A stretch of DNA of 51,811 nucleotides, from NCBI GenBank assembly GCA_012728785.1, contig JAAYEK010000256.1, forward strand, positions 1 through 51,811, read 5' to 3'. Shown here piece after piece: positions 16,284 to 23,910 of the stretch (positions are counted from its first letter, which is position 1; every line of letters begins with the position of its first letter). The translations under genes and the position numbers were made by a program. The notes under the pieces were generated by a model. That model was given only the letters and a program-made list of their open reading frames with translations. It ran no database searches and had not been told where the DNA came from. This DNA is from Bacillota bacterium (GTDB taxonomy: Bacteria; Bacillota; UBA4882; UBA8346).

Positions 16284-16830
16284 ATTCCAGGGAACCCCTC
16301 CCGGTTACCATTTCCAGATTAAATTGATAACTGGTAAAATCGTTGTCTTCTTCCTTTTTAATCTCTTTCAATGAGGTGCTTTGATAATATTCACCAATAT
16401 TAATTTGATTTAAAAAATTACCAATCGAAGGTATATTTAACGACTGACCGGTGACTACTACCTTCCCGGTATGGTCGATTATCAGCTCTTCCAACCAAAT
16501 ATTTCCCGGCATAATTCTAGCTAAACTATTAAAAATTTCAAGTTGCGGTTGGTAAAACCCTCTTATTTGTTCTATTTCCCGCTGTAATTTGATCAACTCT
16601 GCCTGGGTCTGTTCCAATCTTCGTACCTCATCCATTTGCGGTTGAAGAAACGTAATTTGTTGATCAATGGAAGCCAATTTTCGGGTTGACTCTTGATAGT
16701 TAAAGTACTCAAAAACCCCGAATCCGGCTGAACCAAGGAGTAAAATTACCCCCCCGAATAAAATCATCAAATTTAATAAAGTAACTTGCTGTTTAGGCCG
16801 AAATTCTAGTGGTAATAGATTAATTCTCAC
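16267..16830 (-). CDS. pilN: Type IV pilus inner-membrane assembly protein PilN
   Basis: A 187-residue protein. The cytoplasmic N-terminus RINLLPLEFRPK is the conserved PilN peptide that docks in the PilM groove. It is followed by a membrane helix (about 20-42), a coiled coil (about 50-95), and a C-terminal domain with IWLEELIIDHTGKVVVTGQS typical of the Fimbrial_PilN family. Start is GTG at 16830, with GGAGGTGATC nine bases upstream; it overlaps the pilM stop by four bases. Works with PilM, PilO and the PilP-like protein as the alignment complex. Confidence 0.92.
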   Translation of the reverse strand: MRINLLPLEFRPKQQVTLLNLMILFGGVILLLGSAGFGVFEYFNYQESTRKLASIDQQITFLQPQMDEVRRLEQTQAELIKLQREIEQIRGFYQPQLEIFNSLARIMPGNIWLEELIIDHTGKVVVTGQSLNIPSIGNFLNQINIGEYYQSTSLKEIKKEEDNDFTSYQFNLEMVTGRGSLEYDEKK

Positions 16831-17882
16831 TCCGGGATCACCTCCCGCATCGCTAGACCCAAAGCCACACTATAAAGTGGCAGTTCCTCTTCAATTATGA
16901 GCCGCAGCTTTTTAGGCACAATAATCTTCTGCAAAACGCTTCCCTCAAGAACAGGAATTCCTAATTCCCGGTTGAGAAAAATCGCCAAATTAGTTAATAG
17001 GGAACCACCGCCGTTAATGATCAGGCGGTTCACTTCTTCGTTCCTTTCTTGTAAATTAAAATAATCAAAAGAGCGTCTGATTTCCAAAGCTAATTCCTTC
17101 AACCCTTCTTGCATGGCAAAATTAGCTTTCGATTCTAGACTCTGACTAATAGAATCGCTTTCACTCAAAGCATTAATCTTATTTAGCTTTATATCTTCCG
17201 CTTCTTCTACGGCAATTCCGAGATTAGTGGCAACCGTGGTAGTGAACCTATTTCCCGCCAAAGGGATCACTCTAGTAAATAAAGGAATCCCATCTTTTAA
17301 GATCATCAAATCGGAAGTTTCGAATCCAATATCCAAAAGCGCTACTGCACCTTCGGTATTAGCGTTTTCTAAACCCGCCGCCCGCATCAGGCTAAAAGTC
17401 TGAATATCCACCGCAGCAGTTTGGAACCCCTGATCTCTAAGGGTTTCCACATGGCTATAAATAATATCATTTCGGGCGCAAACCATTAGGACATCCATTT
17501 CATTTTGGTCCGGATACCGTCTAATGACTTTAAAATCAAGGGTCACTTCATCTACTGGAAAGGGAATGTAACGTTCTGCCTCCCAATGAATGGCGTTAGC
17601 TACCTCTTCATCTTCCATCATTGGCATTTTAATATGTCTAATTATCGCTGCTTGCCCGGGAATAGCGATTGTTACCCGTTTGGAAGAAATCCGATTTTTA
17701 GCGAACAGTTCCTTAATGGCTTTCCCGACTTGTTCCCGTTCTTTAATTTCACCGGCGTCTAACGCGCCTGCAGGTATCATGATTTTCCCAAAACGGATCA
17801 ACCGGGGTTTTAAACCGCCCTGCAATTCCAGAACTTTAATTGAATTAGCGCCGATGTCCAAACCGACTCCGACTTTAGCCAT
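16827..17882 (-). CDS. pilM: Type IV pilus actin-like ATPase PilM
   Basis: A 351-residue cytoplasmic protein with an actin/FtsA-type fold: the phosphate-1 loop VGLDIGANSIKVLEL (about 5-19), the conserved WEAERYIPFPVDEV (about 104-117), ALLDIGFETSDLMIL (phosphate 2, about 181-195), and the adenosine motif NGGGSLL (about 290-296). PilM recruits PilN's N-terminus and contacts the PilB motor. ATG with GAGGAG nine bases upstream. A gap of about 225 bases separates it from pilD, so an internal promoter for pilMNOPQ is possible. Confidence 0.93.
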   Translation of the reverse strand: MAKVGVGLDIGANSIKVLELQGGLKPRLIRFGKIMIPAGALDAGEIKEREQVGKAIKELFAKNRISSKRVTIAIPGQAAIIRHIKMPMMEDEEVANAIHWEAERYIPFPVDEVTLDFKVIRRYPDQNEMDVLMVCARNDIIYSHVETLRDQGFQTAAVDIQTFSLMRAAGLENANTEGAVALLDIGFETSDLMILKDGIPLFTRVIPLAGNRFTTTVATNLGIAVEEAEDIKLNKINALSESDSISQSLESKANFAMQEGLKELALEIRRSFDYFNLQERNEEVNRLIINGGGSLLTNLAIFLNRELGIPVLEGSVLQKIIVPKKLRLIIEEELPLYSVALGLAMREVIPE

Positions 17883-18107
17883 TTACCAAAACTCCTCATT
17901 CAGCTTTTGCCGAGTATTCACAGAAGATCATCGGCAACAAATCGCTCTAAATCAAGTCTTTTTTGTAAAATTATTCTCTTGTTGCTTATTAATGCAGCTA
18001 AAACAGGGATTCCCCTCCTCAAAAACTTGGAAGGGAATTGATTTTCCTAATATAACTAAATCATTAACCGGGTTATAAACGTCCCGGCCACACGCATTTT
18101 ATCCTAA
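17883..18107 (-). other. Gap between pilD and pilM
   Basis: About 225 bases without a supported gene. It would be the only place for a separate promoter of pilMNOPQ, but I found no clear -35/-10 pair. A long plus-strand frame across it (17590-18078) has no ribosome binding site and lies mostly antisense to pilM. Confidence 0.35.
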
Positions 18108-18854
18108 TCACAACCCATACAATCCGTATATCTTAAAAACAATCTCTTCCCAATAAAGCGCAATTAGACTTCCAACCACTAAAAAAGGCCCGAATGGAAA
18201 AGCTGTTTTTCGATCGATCTTCCTCAAAAGCATCAACGGAGCAATCACCAGCACTCCCAAAAAACTTCCGCTAAACAACACAAACAATGCCCTCTCCCAA
18301 CCTAAAAAAACCCCGGCCATCGCCAGAAACTTCACATCCCCCATACCCATTCCTTTTGGGTAAAAGAAAGTAATCGCCAGTAATATTCCGCCGCCGATTA
18401 GTCCACCTAAGATCCCGGCTATCATCTCCCCTTGCCAGATTCGAAACAGCAAACCAATCACAATCATCGGCAAGGTCAAAACATTGGGGATTAACCGGTG
18501 GTCCAAATCAATAAAGGCAATCACAATCAAGGCGTAAGTCAAGACTAAGGCCATCGCTCCGTCAACAGTTAAACCAAACCGTATCCAACAAAGTACGGTA
18601 AATACCGCTGTAATTAACTCCACCAGCGGATATCTCCAACTGATGGGAGTTTTACAGTAACGGCAGCGCCCCCTAAGCCAAATATAGCTCAAGACCGGAA
18701 AAAGGTCGAAAACCCCCAGCCGGTGATTGCAGTTTGGACAATGGGAGGGGGGGAGAACGATTGACTCCCCCCGAGGGATACGATAGATAAGTACGTTTAG
18801 AAAACTGCCGATTATTAATCCGAGCAATATTAATACTAAATAAAAACTAAACAT
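18108..18854 (-). CDS. pilD: Prepilin peptidase / N-methyltransferase PilD
   Basis: An A24-family aspartic protease that cleaves prepilin leaders and methylates the new N-terminus. The 248 residues include the methyltransferase region with two zinc-type Cys pairs, CPNC (about 39-42) and CRYC (about 64-67), NVLIYRIPRGE near the N-terminus, and the catalytic aspartates in DLDHRLIPN (about 117-125) and GMGDVK (about 172-177). About seven membrane segments. It lies 21 bases after pilA and would process PilA and the minor pilins at 6867-9310. Confidence 0.95.
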   Translation of the reverse strand: MFSFYLVLILLGLIIGSFLNVLIYRIPRGESIVLPPSHCPNCNHRLGVFDLFPVLSYIWLRGRCRYCKTPISWRYPLVELITAVFTVLCWIRFGLTVDGAMALVLTYALIVIAFIDLDHRLIPNVLTLPMIVIGLLFRIWQGEMIAGILGGLIGGGILLAITFFYPKGMGMGDVKFLAMAGVFLGWERALFVLFSGSFLGVLVIAPLMLLRKIDRKTAFPFGPFLVVGSLIALYWEEIVFKIYGLYGL

Positions 18855-18874
18855 TAATGTCCCTTACCCCAAAC

Positions 18875-19243
18875 TTAATCATGAAGACCACCAACATTTA
18901 AACAGTTAGCAGTTATTTCACCAGCGGCTCCAATAACAATAGCATAATCCATTGTTCCCGTACTCGGACAGTTAGGAAGTGTTTGCATCGCTGAAAAACC
19001 ACCTGGCATCGGAAGAATTAGATCACCGATAGCAGGTGGAGCTCCTCCGGTTGTAACACGAAAAAGCTCGCTTGCCGCCTCTATCGTGCCCCGGTTCGCT
19101 AAACATGTTTGAGTGAAAGAGGTTCGGCGCGCAGCCATCAGATTTGGTATCGCCAATGCAGCAATAATCCCGATGATTAATACAACGATCAAAATCTCGA
19201 TTAATGTAAAGCCGCTTTCATTTTTAGCTATTTTCATCATCAT
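18875..19243 (-). CDS. pilA: Major type IV pilin PilA
   Basis: A 122-residue prepilin. Leader MMMKIAKNESG, cleavage before FTLIEILIVVLIIGIIAALA with Glu at +5, then a short globular domain with three cysteines (TCLAN, LPNCPS, ANCLN), two of which could form the pilin disulfide. It ends at GGLHD. The small size is like pilins of Geobacter and Bacillota. Three successive ATGs follow GGAGGTGAA; the second or third has the best spacing. Sitting between pilC and pilD, it is the only pilin gene in the core locus and so the likely main subunit. Confidence 0.9.
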   Translation of the reverse strand: MMMKIAKNESGFTLIEILIVVLIIGIIAALAIPNLMAARRTSFTQTCLANRGTIEAASELFRVTTGGAPPAIGDLILPMPGGFSAMQTLPNCPSTGTMDYAIVIGAAGEITANCLNVGGLHD

Positions 19244-19276
19244 TTCACCTCCTTTCCAATATTTATTTAAATATAC

Positions 19277-20494
19277 TCATTTTACTCCCGTACTAAGTGA
19301 GAACATAGGAATCATCACCGCTGATACAACCATGGCGACAACTCCCCCTAAGCAAACCATAATCGCCGGTTCTATCAATTTGGTCAGGGACTCAATGGCA
19401 TAACCCGCTTCTTTTTCATAAAAGTCGGCCACCTGATTGAGCATGGTTGATAATTCTCCAGTCTCTTCCCCCACCGCAATCATCTGAGTGACCATTGGTG
19501 GAAATACTTTCTTTTCCGCCAAAGGTTTGGCCAGCCCTGTCCCTTGGGTAATATTAACCCTTGCTTTACTAATGGCATCGGCTACTACTGTATTTCCTAC
19601 TGCTCGTTCTACCATTTCTAGGCTAAGGGTGATCATTAAACCACTCTCTAATAGAGTAGCTAAAGTCCGGCTAAAACGAGCTGAAGCCAACTTTTGAATC
19701 ACCGGTCCGACAACTTTTATATTAAAGAGCAATTTATCAATTTTTCTTCTCCCGGATGGGGTATCATAATAAAATTTTACTCCTAAAACCATTCCCACCA
19801 AAACCGCCAGAATCAAATACCAATACTTTACGAACATATCGCTGGTAGCCATTAATAATAAAGTAACACCCGGTAATTTCATATTGGCCCCACGAAACAT
19901 ATCTAGAAAATTTGGCAACACAAAAGTCATCAGTCCAAATATTACCCCAATCGCCACTACTACAACCATTGCCGGATAAGTCATCGCTCCAGTGACTTTC
20001 TTTTTCAGCTCAAACTCCCGCTCCAAATGCTCTACCAATCTAAAAAGGACCGTCTCCAACTGACCGCTGGCTTCCCCCGCTTCCACCATGTGAATATAGA
20101 TGGTCGGGAAGATCTTCGGGTATTTGGCCATCGCCCCATGGAGGGTCTCGCCCCCCTCAACATTCCGCCGGATCTGATGGATCACCGACGCAAAGTAAGG
20201 GTTCTCCGTCTGTTGGGTCATTAAATTAAGACATGAGGCCAGATTCACCCCGGCCCGGATCATTACCCCGAACTGACGGGTAAAGATTAGCAATTCCCGG
20301 AGTTGCACTTTTTTCTGAAATATCTTGCTTTGCTTCTCCGCCCCAGACTTAGCCTCACCTTTGGGCTGTAACGAGGTGATATAATACCCCTCTTCCCGGA
20401 GCTTCAAAGCAGCTTCCCTGATCCCGGGAGCATCCATATACCCTTTTAAAGCCTGTCCCTTCTTATCCCGGATACTATATTCAAAAGAAGGCAT
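19277..20494 (-). CDS. pilC: Type IV pilus inner-membrane platform protein PilC
   Basis: A 405-residue GspF/PilC-family polytopic protein with two repeated T2SSF domains (about 70-192 and 272-394) and about three membrane helices (near 170, 220 and 375). Typical motifs are TRQFGVMIRAGVNL (about 74-87), GEASGQLETVL (about 136-146), and in the second repeat ARFSRTLATLLESGLMI and AVGEETGELSTML. It couples the PilB and PilT motors to pilin insertion. ATG with AAGGAG nine bases upstream. Length is normal. Confidence 0.94.
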   Translation of the reverse strand: MPSFEYSIRDKKGQALKGYMDAPGIREAALKLREEGYYITSLQPKGEAKSGAEKQSKIFQKKVQLRELLIFTRQFGVMIRAGVNLASCLNLMTQQTENPYFASVIHQIRRNVEGGETLHGAMAKYPKIFPTIYIHMVEAGEASGQLETVLFRLVEHLEREFELKKKVTGAMTYPAMVVVVAIGVIFGLMTFVLPNFLDMFRGANMKLPGVTLLLMATSDMFVKYWYLILAVLVGMVLGVKFYYDTPSGRRKIDKLLFNIKVVGPVIQKLASARFSRTLATLLESGLMITLSLEMVERAVGNTVVADAISKARVNITQGTGLAKPLAEKKVFPPMVTQMIAVGEETGELSTMLNQVADFYEKEAGYAIESLTKLIEPAIMVCLGGVVAMVVSAVMIPMFSLSTGVK

Positions 20495-20737
20495 CTCTTT
20501 ATTTCTCCTTCATTATTAAGCAATAAGGCAATAACAAGTATGTTTAAGTAATAATCTAAATTAGATCCCTCGCCCTTTAAAAGGGTAACCACCATCCTCC
20601 AAGGTCAATTATTAAGCTTACAACGCCCAACTATTACCCTTTAAGGGATAGGGTCGCCTTTAGACACCCATGGTGTAACATCCATCCCAAAATTCAACCG
20701 TTCACCATTTGTTTAAACCTCCAAAGCCCAACCCTCA

Positions 20738-20765
20738 ACTCCTGGCTCCTGTCTCCTGACTCCTG
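20738..20765. repeat. Four degenerate heptamers NCTCCTG
   Basis: Four consecutive units ACTCCTG, GCTCCTG, TCTCCTG, ACTCCTG, the same family as the array at 6074-6122. It lies in the pilT-pilC intergenic gap (20495-20774), which also holds an inverted repeat TTTAAAAGGGTAA (about 20574-20589) against TTACCCTTTAA (about 20634-20645). No gene is visible in that gap. Confidence 0.75.
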
Positions 20766-20774
20766 ACAACTAAG

Positions 20775-21839
20775 TTAAAACATCATCTCCGCAAATCGCT
20801 TAAACTCTTCCTGATCGGAAGCCCGCATCATCGCTTCTTGTAAGCTAATCAATCTCCGTTGATATAACGCTTTCAACGAAGCGTCCAAAGTCTGCATCCC
20901 CAGCTTGCCTCCGGTCTGGAGGGCGCTGGGGAGCTGATATGTTTTACCTTCACGAATCAAGTTGCGCACCGCCCCGTTGGCGACTAAGATTTCCGTGGCC
21001 AAAACCCGTCCCGGTTGATTGAATTTGGGGATCAACTGTTGGGCCACGATGCCTTGCAATGTCACCGATAGTTGCATCCGTACCTGTTGTTGCTGGTGCG
21101 GCGGAAAAACGTCGATGATCCGGTCCACCGTCTGAGTGGTATCATTCGTATGCAAAGTCGCAAATACCAAATGCCCGGTCTCAGCTGCGGTCAAAGCGGT
21201 TTGAATGGTTTCCAGGTCCCGCATCTCACCGACTAGGATCACATCCGGGTCCTCCCGAAGGGCCGCCCGGAGAGCGCCGGAAAAGGAATCAGTATCGGCC
21301 CCGACCTCCCGTTGGTTAATAATGCTTTTTTTATGTTTATGTAAAAACTCGATCGGATCTTCTAACGTAATAATATGGCAACTCCGGTTGGTATTGATTA
21401 AGTCGATTAAAGCCGCCAAAGTAGTGGTTTTCCCGCTACCTGTCGGCCCGGTCATTAACACCAAGCCTCTGGATTTTTCTGCAAAGGACTTGACCACTTC
21501 CGGGATTCCTAAAATAGAAAGGTCCGGAATCTGGGTGGGAATCAACCGCATTACCCCGGATATGGCTCCCCGTTGCCTGAAAAGATTCACCCGAAAACGT
21601 CCTATGTTTTGTATTCCGTAAGAAAAGTCAACCTGCCCTTTATCGTCCAAGGTTTTTTGATGAGAGTCATCCAACATCGGGGCCACCAATTCCCGAATCG
21701 CGCTATTATTCAATTCCATCGCTCCCGAAATCGGGATCAATTCGCCGTATACCCTCAACATCGGAGGACGTCCGACCGTCAAATGCAAGTCGGAAGCCTT
21801 TTGATTCACCGCAGTAGTAAGCAGATCATTAATGCTCAA
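20775..21839 (-). CDS. pilT: Type IV pilus retraction ATPase PilT
   Basis: A 354-residue hexameric motor that depolymerises the pilus for twitching motility. Visible are ASDLHLTVGRPP (about 15-26), Walker A GPTGSGKTTT (about 129-138), the Asp box, Walker B REDPDVILVGEMRD (about 190-203) and His box ETGHLVFATLHTNDTT (about 216-231). The C-terminal region with AVRNLIREGKTYQLPSAL is standard. Start is TTG at 21839 with GGGAGG eight bases upstream. It follows pilB by about 100 bases. Confidence 0.95.
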   Translation of the reverse strand: MSINDLLTTAVNQKASDLHLTVGRPPMLRVYGELIPISGAMELNNSAIRELVAPMLDDSHQKTLDDKGQVDFSYGIQNIGRFRVNLFRQRGAISGVMRLIPTQIPDLSILGIPEVVKSFAEKSRGLVLMTGPTGSGKTTTLAALIDLINTNRSCHIITLEDPIEFLHKHKKSIINQREVGADTDSFSGALRAALREDPDVILVGEMRDLETIQTALTAAETGHLVFATLHTNDTTQTVDRIIDVFPPHQQQQVRMQLSVTLQGIVAQQLIPKFNQPGRVLATEILVANGAVRNLIREGKTYQLPSALQTGGKLGMQTLDASLKALYQRRLISLQEAMMRASDQEEFKRFAEMMF

Positions 21840-21941
21840 AGATTCAACCTCCCTGTTTTATGGTTTACTCTTTTATAAACTCGCCAAATCTCCAAAACCA
21901 AGACAATCAACTACTGTCTCCTATCTTCTGTCTCCCAATCT

Positions 21942-23654
21942 CTACTCATTCACATATGCCGCTCTTACAATCTCCTCCAAAGTTGTCTTCCCCTCCAACG
22001 CTTTCAAAAGTCCATCCTGGAAAAGAGTCCGCATCCCGTTTTTAACGGCCAATTCTTTAATTTCTCCGGCCGGAACGTTTTGACTGATTAAAACCCTTAG
22101 TTCCTGATTCACCAACAAAACTTCGTGGATGGCCAAACGTTTTGAATATCCTTTTCCGCTGCAACGTCGGCATCCCTCACCCTTATAAAATACCAACTTC
22201 TCGGGGGGCGTATCCGGTAGGTTCTTTCTGACGATATCGTAATAAATATGATCTTCCGCTAAGTTATAAGCCTGTTTACAATCGGGACAAACTCCCCTTA
22301 CCAGCCTTTGGGCCAAAATCCCGATGACCGTCGATGCCGCCAGGAAGGGTTCGATCTTCATATCGATCAGCCTGGTGATACTACTAGGCGCATCGTTCGT
22401 GTGTAAGGTCGACAATACCAAGTGGCCGGTGAGCGCCGCCTGGGTGGCGATCTGGGCGGTTTCACCGTCCCGGATCTCTCCGACCATGATGATATCCGGA
22501 TCTTGCCGGAGAAAGGACCGGAGGGCCATGGCAAAGGTCAAACCCGCTTTATTATTCACTTGGACCTGGTTAATTCCATGAATTTGATATTCCACCGGGT
22601 CCTCGACGGTCATGATGTTTTCTTCGGGTGAATTCAACTCATTCAGGACCGAGCTAAGGGTCGTCGATTTACCGCTTCCAGTAGGACCGGTCACCAGAAT
22701 AATTCCGTGAGGCTGTTTATACACTGAACGGAATCGTTCCAGAGTATCCGGGAGAAATCCCAAACTCTCCATCTTGGCGAGGACATTATTTTTAAACAAA
22801 ATCCGCATAACCACTTTTTCGCCAAACACAATCGGAATGCAGGAAACCCGCAAGTCAATCGGTACCCCTTCGACCCGCATCTGAATCCGGCCATCCTGGG
22901 GCAGCCTCTTCTCAGCGATATTCATCCCGGAGATAATCTTAATCCGGGAGATAATCGCCGCCTGGGTGTTTTTAGGTGAAGTCATGATCTTTTTCAGCTT
23001 ACCGTCAACCCGGTAGCGGATTACCAGTTCCCGTTCGGTCGGCTCCAGATGAATATCACTGGCCTTTTCCTTAACAGCTTGGGTGATTAGTAAATTCACC
23101 AGCCGGACGATGGGGGCATCCTCGACCATCGCCTCCAAGTCTCCGACGCCCTGGTCTTCCTCCTTTTCTTCCTCGATCTGGACATCAAGATCTTTAAAAA
23201 CTTCTTGTACCGAACCGGAGATCCCGAAATATTGGCTAAAAGCCTGGTTCATATCATCTTCGGTAACAATCACCGGTTGTATTTCATAATTTAGGGTAAG
23301 CCTCAATTCATCTAAGGCATAGACATTGGTTGGGTCCAACATTGCTAATACCAGCCGTTTACCATTCTTCTCAACAGGAAAGACATGATATTTTTTAGCA
23401 ATATGCTCCGGTACCAAGGCTAAAATATCCGGGTCAATTTTATATTTAGAAAGAATTACATGGGGAATCCCCAATTGAAATTCAAGAGTCTCGATGAGAC
23501 GTTGCTCACTGATGAACCCCATTTTAACTAAAATCGACCCTAGACGTTCTTTAGTCTTACTCTGTTCTACTAGGGCCTCTTCCAACTGTTCAACGGTGAT
23601 CTGCCCCGTTTGTACTAAAAGGTCGCCAAATTTTTGTTTGAATACCGATGCCAA
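21942..23654 (-). CDS. pilB: Type IV pilus extension ATPase PilB
   Basis: A 570-residue GspE/PilB motor that powers pilus assembly. N-terminal MshEN/GSPII_E_N domain (about 4-145: KFGDLLVQTGQITVEQLEEAL), then the ATPase core with Walker A GPTGSGKST (about 321-329), Walker B RQDPDIIMVGEIRD, His box TGHLVLSTLHTNDAPS, and the Cys4 zinc site CPDC (about 460) with CRRC (about 500). The MshEN fold can bind c-di-GMP in some homologues. I prefer TTG at 23654, eight bases after GGAGG, over ATG at 23687, which has no ribosome binding site. Expression is probably controlled by the promoter and hairpins at 23745-23895. Confidence 0.93.
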   Translation of the reverse strand: MASVFKQKFGDLLVQTGQITVEQLEEALVEQSKTKERLGSILVKMGFISEQRLIETLEFQLGIPHVILSKYKIDPDILALVPEHIAKKYHVFPVEKNGKRLVLAMLDPTNVYALDELRLTLNYEIQPVIVTEDDMNQAFSQYFGISGSVQEVFKDLDVQIEEEKEEDQGVGDLEAMVEDAPIVRLVNLLITQAVKEKASDIHLEPTERELVIRYRVDGKLKKIMTSPKNTQAAIISRIKIISGMNIAEKRLPQDGRIQMRVEGVPIDLRVSCIPIVFGEKVVMRILFKNNVLAKMESLGFLPDTLERFRSVYKQPHGIILVTGPTGSGKSTTLSSVLNELNSPEENIMTVEDPVEYQIHGINQVQVNNKAGLTFAMALRSFLRQDPDIIMVGEIRDGETAQIATQAALTGHLVLSTLHTNDAPSSITRLIDMKIEPFLAASTVIGILAQRLVRGVCPDCKQAYNLAEDHIYYDIVRKNLPDTPPEKLVFYKGEGCRRCSGKGYSKRLAIHEVLLVNQELRVLISQNVPAGEIKELAVKNGMRTLFQDGLLKALEGKTTLEEIVRAAYVNE

Positions 23655-23744
23655 ATAAAGATCCTCCGATTTTATTTTAACCATCATTTTTGTATCTTTT
23701 TGTCAAAACAAATTAAAATTTATCAAAATCAATCAATCCTGGAT

Positions 23745-23779
23745 ATAAAAACCGCCGAATACATCCTATTCGCCGGTTT
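23745..23779 (-). terminator. Terminator between rnj and pilB
   Basis: On the minus strand AAACCGGCGAATA and TATTCGGCGGTTT pair over 13 positions with one mismatch, with a five-base loop, followed by TTTTTAT. Confidence 0.85.
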
Positions 23780-23860
23780 CACTACTTACTCCGTTGGATT
23801 CAAGTGACCAGATGTAAATCCAACTTCATCGTTTCGTCATATTTTAGCATTTCTGCACTT
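23745..23860 (-). ncRNA. Putative attenuator or small RNA upstream of pilB
   Basis: A transcript of about 116 bases is predicted between a consensus promoter and a strong terminator, ending about 90 bases before the pilB start codon. It holds one hairpin with arms GTTGGATT and AATCCAAC (23824-23817 and 23800-23793; 16-base loop) and then the terminator. It contains a nine-codon frame (MKLDLHLVT) without a ribosome binding site. The order promoter, structured RNA, terminator, gene is that of a riboswitch or attenuator, but it does not match the c-di-GMP-I or -II, THF, fluoride, T-box or other cores I know. It could also be an independent small RNA. Confidence 0.5.
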
Positions 23861-23866
23861 AACTCG

Positions 23867-23895
23867 ATTATAACTTATTGGTAACAATATGTCAA
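23867..23895 (-). promoter_or_regulatory. Perfect consensus sigma-A promoter upstream of pilB
   Basis: On the minus strand TTGACA (23895-23890), 17 bases, TATAAT (23872-23867). It starts 16 bases after the RNase J stop codon; transcription would begin near 23860. Confidence 0.85.
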
Positions 23896-23910
23896 TAATT
23901 GCATAGAATA

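Noticed and set aside
17590-18078. Plus-strand 162-residue frame across the pilM start and the pilD-pilM gap
   Set aside because: Mostly antisense to pilM, no ribosome binding site, no recognisable domain.
23745-23860. c-di-GMP riboswitch call for the pilB leader
   Set aside because: Tempting because of the pilus operon, but the conserved core sequences of class I and II aptamers are not present.
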